From assembly GCA_900316115.1 (NCBI GenBank), contig ONBN01000006.1, positions 1-64,000 of the forward strand: a stretch of DNA of 64,000 nt. Reading direction: 5' to 3'. Position 1 is the stretch's first letter. The number at the start of each line of letters is the position of its first letter. A program made the position numbers and the translations under genes. Positions 50,831-59,954 of this stretch are shown here, piece after piece. This DNA comes from an uncultured Eubacteriales bacterium. GTDB lineage: Bacteria; Bacillota; Clostridia; Lachnospirales; Lachnospiraceae. Under the pieces are notes generated by a model that was not told the origin of the DNA, ran no database searches, and saw only the letters and a list, made by a program, of their open reading frames with translations.

Positions 50831-52789
50831 ATGCAGTCTATGAAGAACATTAGAATCAAACCGGGATATCCACAGATTCTTGGAGTAAACAGGCTGGAGG
50901 GCGGATATAATTTCGCAGTAGAAGCTCCGGAGGATGCCCGGGTTTCCCTGCTCTTATATAAAAAGAACCAGCCTGTGCCCATTGAGGAGATCCCTCTGGG
51001 AGAAGAACACAGAACCGGCAGGATTTTTGCTATCCGGCTTGCAGATAAGAATATTACCAGCTGTCAGTATAATTTCCAGATCAACGGAAAGGTTGTACAG
51101 GATCCCTGTGCATACCGTCTTACTGGCAGGAGAAGCTTTGGAAGCCCTTATCCTGAAGATCCCCATGCAGTGCGTTGTGAACTGCTTAAGGATACACCCT
51201 ATGACTGGGAAGGGGATCAGGTCATCCAAAGAGAATATAAAGACATGATCCTTTATAAGCTTCATGTAAGAGGCTATACAAAGGCAGCAGGAAGTACAGT
51301 AAAGAAAAAGGGAACATTCCAGGGTTTGACGGAGATGATCCCTTACTGGAAGAAACTGGGGATCAATACCATTGAACTGATGCCTGCCTATGAATTTCAG
51401 GAAGTAGATGACAAGAAAGAACAGGAAGGGATGATCACCAGCCGCAGGAAAAAGGATGAGGTGAATTTCTGGGGTTATATCCCAGGAAGCTATTTTGCTC
51501 CCAAGGAAGCCTACTGTGCTACCAAAGACCCGGTACAGGAGTTTAAGGATATGATAAAAGCCTTTCACAAGGCAGGGATCGCCTGCTTTATGGAAATGTA
51601 TTTCCACAGGGACATCAGTCCGCTGATCCCTTTACGTGCTCTTCAGTTCTGGAAAGAATATTATCATGTGGATGGCTTTCATCTTCTTGGCGACGGAGTG
51701 CCGCTTGAACTGCTGCTTCGGGATGGACTTCTCACAGATACAAAGATCATGACACAGGGCTATGATATGAATGCGTTTTACCGGGGCCGGAAGTTTGTGC
51801 ACAGAAGCTACGCAGAGTACAATCCTGGTTTCCTGCAGGATATGCGCCGGTTCCTGAAAAGTGACGAGGATATGGTGTCAGCAGCCAGATACCGTCTTTC
51901 CAGAAATCCAGATACTTACGGTGTAATTAATTATATGGCCAGTCAGGATGGATTTACCATGAATGATATGGTATCTTATAATTACAGACATAATGAAGCC
52001 AATGAAGAGGATAATTCTGATGGCTGTGCTTATAATTATTCATGGAACTGTGGGATAGAGGGACCAAGCAGAAAGGCGGTTATCCGGCAGCTTCGTGAGA
52101 GGCAGATCAGGAATGCATTTGCCATGGTGCTTCTTGCACAGGGCACGCCTATGATCTATGGCGGAGACGAGATCTGCAATTCCCAGGGTGGGAATAATAA
52201 TGCCTATTGTCAGGACAACAGCATTGGCTGGGTAGACTGGAAAGGCCTGAAGAGGAGCAAGGGGACTCTGGATTTTGTAAAGCATCTGATCCGTTTTCGG
52301 ATGGAGCATCCTATCCTTCACGGGGCAACCCAGCTTAGAGAGTCAGATTATCTGGCAATGGGGCTTCCAGATATGTCCTTCCATGGCGAGCGTGCCTGGT
52401 TCTGCAGCTCGGAGAATACCAGCCGTATGCTGGGGATCCTGTACTGTGGAGCATATGCAGGGGACGAGACGGCTGATGAGAATATTTACATTGGATATAA
52501 TTTTTACTGGGAGAAGCGTTCCCTGGCACTGCCGGATCTGCCGGATACCATGCAGTGGAAAAAGGTAATGGATACCTGGGATCTGACAGGAGATGGTTTT
52601 TACGGGAAAGAGGAAGCCAGGGAGTATACTAAGTCTGTAGAGATCCAGCCAAGAAGCATTGTAGTGCTGCTTGGGAAAAGAATCCCGGCTCCAGTCAAAG
52701 GAAAAAAGAAAACACATGATACAAAACATGCAGGGCAGGAGGTAAAACATGCATCCGTGGCTTCACTTCAAAACAATCACAAAGCATAA
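50831..52789 (+). CDS. GH13 isoamylase/glycogen-debranching-like protein lacking catalytic residues
   Basis: A 652-residue protein with the layout of bacterial debranching enzymes: an N-terminal CBM48-like beta domain (about 15-110), then a (beta/alpha)8 GH13 domain (YKLHVRGYTK, GINTIELMPAYEF, WGYIPGSYFAPKEAY, ASQDGFTMNDMVSYN, GTPMIYGGDEICNSQGGNNNAYCQD), then a C-terminal beta domain. The active-site motifs have decayed. Region II reads VDGFHLLGD, with Leu286 where the nucleophile Asp belongs. Region III reads KIMTQGYD, with Gln309 where the acid/base Glu belongs. Region IV reads ASQDGF, with Gln372 for His. Region I reads MEMYFHRD. It is therefore probably not a hydrolase; a glucan-binding or regulatory role is inferred. 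It overlaps the next gene by 41 bases. Confidence 0.85.
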   Translation: MQSMKNIRIKPGYPQILGVNRLEGGYNFAVEAPEDARVSLLLYKKNQPVPIEEIPLGEEHRTGRIFAIRLADKNITSCQYNFQINGKVVQDPCAYRLTGRRSFGSPYPEDPHAVRCELLKDTPYDWEGDQVIQREYKDMILYKLHVRGYTKAAGSTVKKKGTFQGLTEMIPYWKKLGINTIELMPAYEFQEVDDKKEQEGMITSRRKKDEVNFWGYIPGSYFAPKEAYCATKDPVQEFKDMIKAFHKAGIACFMEMYFHRDISPLIPLRALQFWKEYYHVDGFHLLGDGVPLELLLRDGLLTDTKIMTQGYDMNAFYRGRKFVHRSYAEYNPGFLQDMRRFLKSDEDMVSAARYRLSRNPDTYGVINYMASQDGFTMNDMVSYNYRHNEANEEDNSDGCAYNYSWNCGIEGPSRKAVIRQLRERQIRNAFAMVLLAQGTPMIYGGDEICNSQGGNNNAYCQDNSIGWVDWKGLKRSKGTLDFVKHLIRFRMEHPILHGATQLRESDYLAMGLPDMSFHGERAWFCSSENTSRMLGILYCGAYAGDETADENIYIGYNFYWEKRSLALPDLPDTMQWKKVMDTWDLTGDGFYGKEEAREYTKSVEIQPRSIVVLLGKRIPAPVKGKKKTHDTKHAGQEVKHASVASLQNNHKA

Positions 52790-53282
52790 GCTGATGGTAA
52801 TGGGCTATTGCTTTTGCATAGGATTATATAAGCAGGGACTGCTTCATGATCTTTCCAAATATTCACCTGCGGAATTTCTTGTAGGGTGCAGGTATTATCA
52901 GGGGGACCGGAGCCCTAACAATGCAGAAAGGGAAGCTACAGGAGTTTCCACAGCCTGGCTTCATCATAAGGGCAGGAATAAACACCATTATGAGCATTGG
53001 GTGGATTATTCCCTGGACAGCCCTCATGTGATCATGGGCGCACCTATGCCCAGGAAATATATTGCTGAGATGGTAATGGACAGGATCAGCGCATCCAGGA
53101 CTTATATGGGAGATGCATATACCTGTCAGGCTCCGCTGCAGTATTACCTGAAAAGCAAAGAAAAATTATGGTTTGTACATCCAAACACAAAAAGAGATCT
53201 GGAAGCACTTCTTCGGATCCTCAGTGACCATGGGGAAGAAAAGACGCTTCGCTATATAAAAAATGTATATCTTCGTAAATGA
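52749..53282 (+). CDS. DUF5662-family protein
   Basis: A 177-residue protein of unknown function that I place in DUF5662. His- and Asp-rich motifs suggest a metal site: LLHDLSKYSPAEF (about 32), then WLHHKGRNKHHYEHWVDY (about 70-88). The arrangement resembles HD-like hydrolases, but activity is unproven. It starts within the end of the GH13 gene (41-base overlap, AGGAGG six bases before the ATG) and ends next to glf, so it is part of the same transcript. Confidence 0.75.
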   Translation: MHPWLHFKTITKHKLMVMGYCFCIGLYKQGLLHDLSKYSPAEFLVGCRYYQGDRSPNNAEREATGVSTAWLHHKGRNKHHYEHWVDYSLDSPHVIMGAPMPRKYIAEMVMDRISASRTYMGDAYTCQAPLQYYLKSKEKLWFVHPNTKRDLEALLRILSDHGEEKTLRYIKNVYLRK

Positions 53283-53308
53283 CAAACTTACAAAAGGGGG
53301 CTTTTATA

Positions 53309-54424
53309 ATGAAGAAATATGATTATCTGATTGTTGGAGCAGGTTTGTTTGGTGCTGTATTTGCACATGAAGCTACCAAAAAGGGCAAGACCTGCCTTGT
53401 GATCGATAAAAGGGATCATATTGGCGGTAATATTTACACAGAAGAGGTAGAAGGGATCCAGGTACACAGATATGGTGCCCATATTTTCCATACATCCAAG
53501 AAGAATATCTGGGAATATGTGAACCAGTTTGCAGAATTTAATCATTTTGTGAATTCTCCGGTAGCTATCTACAAGGATGAGCTTTACAACCTGCCCTTTA
53601 ATATGAATACCTTCCATCAGCTGTGGGGTGTAAAGACACCTGCAGAGGCAAAGGCAAAGATCCAGGAGCAGATCAGCAGGATGCATATTACCCATCCGAA
53701 GAATCTGGAAGAGCAGGCACTTGCCCTGGTTGGACAGGATGTATATGAGAAGCTGGTAGAAGGCTATACCAGGAAGCAGTGGGGAAGGGAGTGCAAGGAT
53801 CTTCCTGCATTCATTATCAAGCGTCTGCCTCTTCGTTATATTTATGATAATAACTACTTTAAGGATCCATACCAGGGGATTCCTGTTGGTGGTTATACAA
53901 AGATCATCAAAAAGCTTCTGGAAGGGGTTCAGGTGTGCCTGAAGACAGACTTTTTTGCCAATCGTGAGGAGCTGTCCGCACAGGCTGACAAGATCCTGTT
54001 CACAGGAATGATCGATGAATTTTATGATTACTGCTACGGAGAACTGGAGTACCGTTCCCTGCGCTTTGAAACAGAAGTGCTGGATATGGGCAATTACCAG
54101 GGCGATGCAGTTGTAAATTACACAGATTATCAGGTCCCTTATACAAGAATCATTGAGCATAAGCATTTTGAGTTTGGCACACAGCCAAAGACTGTGATCA
54201 CCAGAGAATACCCGGCAGCCTGGGAAAAGGGAAAAGAGCCATATTATCCGATCAATGACCCGAAGAATAATGAGTTGTTTGACAAATATGAGCGCAAGGC
54301 ATTAGAAGAGAAGAATGTACTGTTCGGCGGCCGTCTGGGCATGTACCGTTATATGGATATGGATAAGGTGATCGAGGAAGCCCTGAATATGGCAGAGACA
54401 GAGCTGACTTACGAGGAGCAGTGA
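53309..54424 (+). CDS. glf: UDP-galactopyranose mutase
   Basis: A 371-residue flavoenzyme. The FAD-binding start YDYLIVGAGLFGAVFAHEA (GxGxxG) is followed by RDHIGGNIYTEEVEGIQVHRYGAHIFHTS, the substrate region VEGYTRKQWGR and the C-terminal FGGRLGMYRYMDMDKVIEEAL. It converts UDP-galactopyranose to UDP-galactofuranose for surface polysaccharides. The ATG at 53309 has AGGGGG eight bases upstream; an in-frame start at 53279 overlaps the previous stop and is less likely. No other galactofuran genes are nearby. Confidence 0.95.
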   Translation: MKKYDYLIVGAGLFGAVFAHEATKKGKTCLVIDKRDHIGGNIYTEEVEGIQVHRYGAHIFHTSKKNIWEYVNQFAEFNHFVNSPVAIYKDELYNLPFNMNTFHQLWGVKTPAEAKAKIQEQISRMHITHPKNLEEQALALVGQDVYEKLVEGYTRKQWGRECKDLPAFIIKRLPLRYIYDNNYFKDPYQGIPVGGYTKIIKKLLEGVQVCLKTDFFANREELSAQADKILFTGMIDEFYDYCYGELEYRSLRFETEVLDMGNYQGDAVVNYTDYQVPYTRIIEHKHFEFGTQPKTVITREYPAAWEKGKEPYYPINDPKNNELFDKYERKALEEKNVLFGGRLGMYRYMDMDKVIEEALNMAETELTYEEQ

Positions 54425-54473
54425 TCTGCAGTCAGCATAACAAAAGAAAAGAGAGCAGGAGGATACAGAATAT

Positions 54474-55055
54474 ATGGATACACCTATCATTGCACAGTAT
54501 TACAGGGAACATGACCCTATGAAAAGAAAAGAACTTCTGGAGCAGTCTATTGCAGCAGGAGAATGCCCGGAGGAGAACCAGATCCGCAAGGAACTGTGGG
54601 AGATCCGTTACGCAGAGGCATCCAAGGTAGAGAAGGAGAACCGTGCAGACGGCTTCCTTGCGCTGTGGATGACCCTTGAATTCAATAAAGATGCAGGAAA
54701 GAAGCTGTTTGGCTTTAAAGGAGCGCAGAAGGAGATCAGCAAGCATTTAAGCCGTCTTCAGTTTAATGAGTATCAGAAAAAGGGCGGACTGTATGAGGAG
54801 ATTCTTTACAGGGAGTGCTGCCATCTGGTACAGATGTATGTGGAGCTTTGCGAGACAGACAAATCCTACAATACCACTCTTTGTGGCATTGTAAGCATTG
54901 GCAAGGACAAGGCAAAGCAGAAGATCCAGAAGGATATTTATGAGACAGCCATCAATCTTCCACCATCCATTAAGATGGAAGAAGAACTGGGAATCATCAC
55001 CAGAGCCGCCCGTGAAGTGTTTGAACTTCATTTTCCGGGAGAGGGAGGCATCTGA
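54474..55055 (+). CDS. Conserved hypothetical protein, alpha-helical
   Basis: A 193-residue soluble, helix-rich, charged protein that I do not recognise with certainty; it may belong to DUF6553. No signal peptide, membrane segment or catalytic motif is seen. It contains a repeated-looking basic stretch (KKLFGFKGAQKEISKHLSRL) and several Cys (ECCHLVQMYVELCETDK). GGAGG precedes the start. It is followed eight bases later by the SGNH hydrolase gene, so the two are probably cotranscribed. Confidence 0.75.
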   Translation: MDTPIIAQYYREHDPMKRKELLEQSIAAGECPEENQIRKELWEIRYAEASKVEKENRADGFLALWMTLEFNKDAGKKLFGFKGAQKEISKHLSRLQFNEYQKKGGLYEEILYRECCHLVQMYVELCETDKSYNTTLCGIVSIGKDKAKQKIQKDIYETAINLPPSIKMEEELGIITRAAREVFELHFPGEGGI

Positions 55056-55063
55056 TTTTTAAA

Positions 55064-56089
55064 ATGAGGGAGATCGCAGATTTGATAAAGGGGAGATGTG
55101 GCAGGACAGTGAGAAAGGCAGCAGCAGCCTTTCTTGTCCTTTGGCTTTGTGTGCCTCAGACCGTATACGGGGGGAATACGGTTTCATCTGGAAAGAGCAT
55201 ACAGATCAAGGATATACCGCCTGCTGCTTCAGAAAGTAAAAATACAAAAAAAGTATCTTTTTACAGGAAAAACGGCACACTATATAAAACAGTATCCGTA
55301 GAAAAGGGTGGTTATATCACCCTGCCTGGGATGAAAAATTCATCTGCCTATACATTTATGGGCTGGTCAGACAAGCCAGGCCAGACAAAAGCACCCCAAT
55401 ATGAGGCTGGTCAGAGGATACGGATCAATGGCAATAAGAAGCTTTATGCAGTGATGTTTAAAAGAAGCAAGGAACCGGATCTTAAGGAGAGTCAGCTGGA
55501 AAAGGTGGATTTTTCCAAATACCGTAAGGTGATTTTTGTGGGAGATTCCCGAACCTGTGGCATGGAGAAAACCTTTGAGGTGGATTTTGGAAAGGTTCCC
55601 AAGGGAGTATCTATGGTAGCAAGAGGAGGACAGGGGCTGTACTGGCTGCAGCGGTCAGGGGTACAGAAGCTGTTTGAGGAAGTGCGCTGCTCTTCATCAG
55701 AGAAGCGTCCGGCTGCCGTGGTATTCAATCTGGGTGTGAATGACCTGGCTTACTGCAACGCATACATCATATATATGAATCAGCTGGCAGAAAAGCTGAA
55801 GGCAAGAGGCTGTAAGCTTTTTTATATGTCAGTGAATCCTATGAACAATGCCATGCGTGAATCACAATATAAAAGTGAAGCAAAGATCCGGGAATTTAAT
55901 CAGAAAATAAAAGCAGGGCTTTCAAGCAGTTTTACTTATATTGATACATACCGCTATCTGATGCGTACCGGATACAGTACCTGGGGCGGTGTGGGAAAGT
56001 CTGTACGGTATGATGATGGGCTTCATTATGACACAACTACCTACAAGCGGATTTATAATCAGTGCATGAAAAAGATCAATGGAAAATAA
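55064..56089 (+). CDS. Secreted SGNH/GDSL-like hydrolase with InlB-type repeat
   Basis: A 341-residue secreted protein. A signal peptide (KAAAAFLVLWLCVPQTVYG, to about residue 37) is followed by an InlB B-repeat-like module (about 62-125: KVSFYRKNGTLYKTVSVEKG ... FMGWSDKPGQTKAPQYEAGQ). An SGNH domain comes next, with IFVGDSRTCGME (catalytic Ser, about 160), GVNDLAY (Asn block) and DGLHYDTTTYKR (Asp...His). It probably removes acyl groups from cell-surface glycans, judging from related proteins. The start is uncertain: the purine-rich site is far from the ATG at 55064, and an in-frame TTG at 55082 is possible. Confidence 0.82.
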   Translation: MREIADLIKGRCGRTVRKAAAAFLVLWLCVPQTVYGGNTVSSGKSIQIKDIPPAASESKNTKKVSFYRKNGTLYKTVSVEKGGYITLPGMKNSSAYTFMGWSDKPGQTKAPQYEAGQRIRINGNKKLYAVMFKRSKEPDLKESQLEKVDFSKYRKVIFVGDSRTCGMEKTFEVDFGKVPKGVSMVARGGQGLYWLQRSGVQKLFEEVRCSSSEKRPAAVVFNLGVNDLAYCNAYIIYMNQLAEKLKARGCKLFYMSVNPMNNAMRESQYKSEAKIREFNQKIKAGLSSSFTYIDTYRYLMRTGYSTWGGVGKSVRYDDGLHYDTTTYKRIYNQCMKKINGK

Positions 56090-56101
56090 CGGGAGGCATT
56101 T

Positions 56102-59026
56102 ATGGATAAAGAAAAATTAACAGCCTACGAACTGATCAGGGAAGAGGATCTGACAGATATCCATTCTAAAGGGTATCTTCTTTCCCACAGGAAAACAGGG
56201 GCAAGGGTAATGCTGATTGAAAATGATGACGAGAACAAGGTTTTCTCCATTGCATTCCGCACTACTCCCAAGGACAGCACCGGTGTTCCCCATATTCTGG
56301 AGCACAGTGTTTTATGCGGATCTAAGGAGTTCCCATTAAAGGATCCTTTTGTGGAGCTTGTAAAAGGTTCACTGAATACATTTTTAAATGCGATGACATA
56401 TCCGGACAAAACCTGTTATCCGGTTGCCAGCTGCAATGATCAGGATTTTCAGAATCTGATGCATGTATATCTGGATGCTGTATTTTTTCCGAATATATAT
56501 CAAAAAGAAGAAATTTTCCGCCAGGAAGGCTGGAGTTACCATCTGGAAAAACCGGAAGGACCGCTGACCTATAATGGTGTTGTTTATAATGAGATGAAGG
56601 GAGCCTTCTCTTCACCGGATGATGTGCTGGAGAGGGAGATCATGAATACCCTTTTCCCGGATACTACCTATGGTGTGGAATCCGGCGGCGATCCGGAGCA
56701 TATCCCGGATCTGACTTATGAGCAGTTCCTTCAGTTCCACAGAACCTATTACCATCCTTCCAACAGCTATATTTATCTGTATGGAAATATGGACATGGCA
56801 GAAAAACTGGAATTTATTGACAGGCATTATCTGTCCAGATTTGATGCACTGGATGTGGATTCCCATATTGATCTTCAGCCTGCATTTGATGCCTGCAGGG
56901 ATACTGTGAAGGTATATCCTGTGGCAGAGAATGAGGGAGAAGAGGATAACACTTATCTTTCTTACAATATGGTTGTTGGGGATACTACAGACAATGTAAA
57001 ATGTCTGGCTTTTGAAGTGTTGGATTATGCCCTTTTAAGCGCTCCGGGGGCTCCTTTGAAGAAAGCCCTTCTGGATGCAGGGATCGGCAAGGATATTTAC
57101 GGTTCCTTTGAGGATGGGATCTTACAGCCTTATTTTACAATTGTGGCAAAGGGTTCCAACCTGGACAAGAAGGAGGAGTTTGTAAACCTGATCCGTCAGG
57201 TCCTTGGTGAGATCGCAGAAAAGGGTGTGGACAAAAAGGCGATCCTGGCAGGGATCAATTACATGGAATTCAGGTACAGGGAAGCAGACTTTGGTTCTTA
57301 TCCCAAGGGACTGATGTATGGCCTGGATATTATGGGAGACTGGCTGTACGGGGATGGACAGCCATTTGCCCAGGTACAGCAGCTGGCTGTTTTTGAACGG
57401 CTGAAAAAGGCAGTAGATGAAGGATATTTTGAGAAGCTGATCCGTGACTGCCTGCTTGAGAATCCTCATGGGGCTGTACTTTGCTTGGTTCCGGAAAAAG
57501 GCCTGGCTGCAAAGCGTGAAAAAGCGCTGGCTGATAAGCTGGAAAGCTACCGTAAGAGCCTGTCTGAAAAAGAACTGGAAGAACTGGTAAAACGTACCCA
57601 GGATCTGGAGGCATATCAGGAAGCGGAAGAAGATCCGGCTGCGCTGGAATGCATTCCAATGCTGAAGCGTACAGATATCAAGAGAGAGGCTGCAAAGCTT
57701 ACCAACGATCCCCAGCAGGCAGACGGGAGCCTGTTCCTTTATCATGATGTGTGTACCAATGGTATCGGGTACACAGACCTGATGTTCCAGGTACAGGATA
57801 TGGAAACAGAAAAAGTCCATTACCTTGGACTTTTAAAATCTGTGCTTGGATTTGTGGATACAAAGCATTACACCTATGGAGAATTGTTTAATGAGATAAA
57901 TGGAAGCACAGGCGGGATCATGTGTGGTGTGGAAGTATTTGATGATGCCGGGGACCCACAGAAATTTACGGCAATGTTTTCAGTAAGAGGCAAAGCCCTT
58001 TATCCTAAGTATGAATTCCTGTTTTCCATGATTCGTGAGATCCTGTGTACTTCAAAGCTTACAGATACGAAGAGACTGTATGAGATCATTGCCCAGATCA
58101 AATCCAGGGCACAGGCAGGCCTGGTATCCGCAGGACATCAGACAGCAGTCCTTAGGGGATCTTCCTATGGCTCCAGGATGGCTGCGTTCCAGGATGAAAT
58201 GGCAGGGATCGGTTATTATCACTTTATTGAAAGCCTGGAAAAGGATTTTGAAGCCAGAAAAGATGAGATCGTGAAGAATCTGCAGGTTGTGATGGGAGAG
58301 ATCCTTTGCCAGGAAAATATGAGCATCAGTTATATTGGTGAAAAAGAATCTGTAGAGATGGTAAAAGCACAGTTTGTTTCCCTGAAAAAGCTTATGGGAC
58401 ATGTGGCTGATACACAGCCTAAACAGCAGATCACCTGTACAAAGAAAAACGAAGGTTTTAAAACAGCAGGACAGGTGCAGTATGTGGCACAGACTGGTAA
58501 CTTTGCAGAAAAAGGCTTCGCCTACACAGGAGCACTGGATATTTTGAAAGTTGCACTAAGCTATGATTATCTCTGGATCAATCTTCGTGTAAAAGGCGGC
58601 GCATATGGATGTATGAGCGGATTTAAGAGAAATGGGGAAAGCTTCTTTGTTTCCTATAGGGATCCGCATCTGGCACGTACTCTGGATGTATACAAAGGCG
58701 TTCCGGATTATATCCGTCATTTCACCTCTGATGAAAGAGAAATGACCAAATATATCATTGGTACCATCAGCGGCAAGGATGTGCCAAGGACATCCCAGAC
58801 CCAGGGAGCGATCTCCAAAGCAGCATACTTTTCACATGTAACAGAGGAGATGCTTCAGAGGGAACGTAACCAGATTCTGGATGCAACTGTAGAAGACATC
58901 CACAATTTGGCTCCTATCGTGGAGGCTGTGCTGTCTGACGGACAGATCTGCGTAGTAGGAAGCGAAAGCGCAGTGGAAAAGAACAGGGATCTTTTCATGG
59001 AAACAAAGTCACTGATCACCTGTTAG
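56102..59026 (+). CDS. M16C-family zinc metallopeptidase (presequence protease-like)
   Basis: A 974-residue peptidase of the PreP/insulinase type. The inverted zinc motif HXXEH is H64-ILE-H68 in VPHILEHSVLCGSKEFPLKDPF. The downstream Glu ligand lies in YNEMKGAFSSPDDVLEREI. The C-terminal half has the RVKGGAYGCMSGFKRNG segment that shapes the active-site chamber. These enzymes digest peptides enclosed between two halves; in bacteria the natural substrates are unclear. There is no signal peptide, so it is cytosolic. GGGAGG precedes the start, and era follows 17 bases later. Confidence 0.93.
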   Translation: MDKEKLTAYELIREEDLTDIHSKGYLLSHRKTGARVMLIENDDENKVFSIAFRTTPKDSTGVPHILEHSVLCGSKEFPLKDPFVELVKGSLNTFLNAMTYPDKTCYPVASCNDQDFQNLMHVYLDAVFFPNIYQKEEIFRQEGWSYHLEKPEGPLTYNGVVYNEMKGAFSSPDDVLEREIMNTLFPDTTYGVESGGDPEHIPDLTYEQFLQFHRTYYHPSNSYIYLYGNMDMAEKLEFIDRHYLSRFDALDVDSHIDLQPAFDACRDTVKVYPVAENEGEEDNTYLSYNMVVGDTTDNVKCLAFEVLDYALLSAPGAPLKKALLDAGIGKDIYGSFEDGILQPYFTIVAKGSNLDKKEEFVNLIRQVLGEIAEKGVDKKAILAGINYMEFRYREADFGSYPKGLMYGLDIMGDWLYGDGQPFAQVQQLAVFERLKKAVDEGYFEKLIRDCLLENPHGAVLCLVPEKGLAAKREKALADKLESYRKSLSEKELEELVKRTQDLEAYQEAEEDPAALECIPMLKRTDIKREAAKLTNDPQQADGSLFLYHDVCTNGIGYTDLMFQVQDMETEKVHYLGLLKSVLGFVDTKHYTYGELFNEINGSTGGIMCGVEVFDDAGDPQKFTAMFSVRGKALYPKYEFLFSMIREILCTSKLTDTKRLYEIIAQIKSRAQAGLVSAGHQTAVLRGSSYGSRMAAFQDEMAGIGYYHFIESLEKDFEARKDEIVKNLQVVMGEILCQENMSISYIGEKESVEMVKAQFVSLKKLMGHVADTQPKQQITCTKKNEGFKTAGQVQYVAQTGNFAEKGFAYTGALDILKVALSYDYLWINLRVKGGAYGCMSGFKRNGESFFVSYRDPHLARTLDVYKGVPDYIRHFTSDEREMTKYIIGTISGKDVPRTSQTQGAISKAAYFSHVTEEMLQRERNQILDATVEDIHNLAPIVEAVLSDGQICVVGSESAVEKNRDLFMETKSLITC

Positions 59027-59043
59027 AGAGGAATACGTATTTT

Positions 59044-59952
59044 ATGAATGAGAATTTTAAATCAGGCTTTGTAGCGATTATCGGAAGGCCAAATGTTGGA
59101 AAATCCACGCTGATGAACCATCTCATCGGCCAGAAGATCGCCATTACTTCCAAGAAGCCCCAGACTACCAGGAACAGGATCCAGACAGTGTATACCTGCG
59201 ATCAGGGGCAGATCGTATTTCTGGATACGCCTGGTATCCATAAGGCGAAGAACAAGCTGGGAGAATATATGGTTGCAGTTGCAGAGCGTACCCTGAAAGA
59301 GGTAGATGCCATTATGTGGCTGGTAGAGCCTACCACCTTTATCGGGGCAGGTGAAAGACATATTGCAGAGCAGCTGCAGCAGGTAGGAGTTCCAGTGATC
59401 CTGATCATCAACAAGATCGATACCGTCAAGAAAGAAGAGATCCTTCCGGCTATTGACACTTATCGTAAGATCTGTGATTTTGCAGAGATCATTCCCTGCT
59501 CTGCCCTTTGTGGACAGAATACAGAAGATATTATTGACAGTATTTTTAAATATCTGCCCTATGGCCCTATGTTTTATGATGAAGATACGGTTACAGACCA
59601 GCCGCAAAGGCAGATCGTGGCTGAGATCATCCGTGAAAAGGCTCTTCATGCCCTGGATGCAGAGATCCCTCATGGGATCGCAGTAGCCATTGACCGGATG
59701 AAGGAACGGCCTGGGAAGAACCTGATGTACGATATTGAAGCTACCATTATCTGTGAGCGGGATTCCCATAAGGGGATCATTATCGGCAAAGGGGGCGCCA
59801 TGCTGAAGAAGATCGGCAGCAATGCCAGATATGAGCTGGAGCGGATGCTGGAAGCAAAGGTAAATCTGAAGCTTTGGGTAAAAGTAAAGAAAGATTGGCG
59901 AGACAGTGATTTTATGATCAAGAATTTTGGTTATGACAAGAAGGAAATCTGA
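59044..59952 (+). CDS. era: GTPase Era
   Basis: A 302-residue Era. The GTPase motifs are GRPNVGKSTLMN (G1, about 14), the TT of PQTTRNR (G2), DTPGIH (G3) and NKID (G4, about 123). The C-terminal KH domain has IIIGKGGAMLKKIGSNAR. It binds the 3' end of 16S rRNA and serves in 30S assembly. It is followed two bases later by recO, a common pairing. Confidence 0.97.
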   Translation: MNENFKSGFVAIIGRPNVGKSTLMNHLIGQKIAITSKKPQTTRNRIQTVYTCDQGQIVFLDTPGIHKAKNKLGEYMVAVAERTLKEVDAIMWLVEPTTFIGAGERHIAEQLQQVGVPVILIINKIDTVKKEEILPAIDTYRKICDFAEIIPCSALCGQNTEDIIDSIFKYLPYGPMFYDEDTVTDQPQRQIVAEIIREKALHALDAEIPHGIAVAIDRMKERPGKNLMYDIEATIICERDSHKGIIIGKGGAMLKKIGSNARYELERMLEAKVNLKLWVKVKKDWRDSDFMIKNFGYDKKEI

Positions 59953-59954
59953 AA

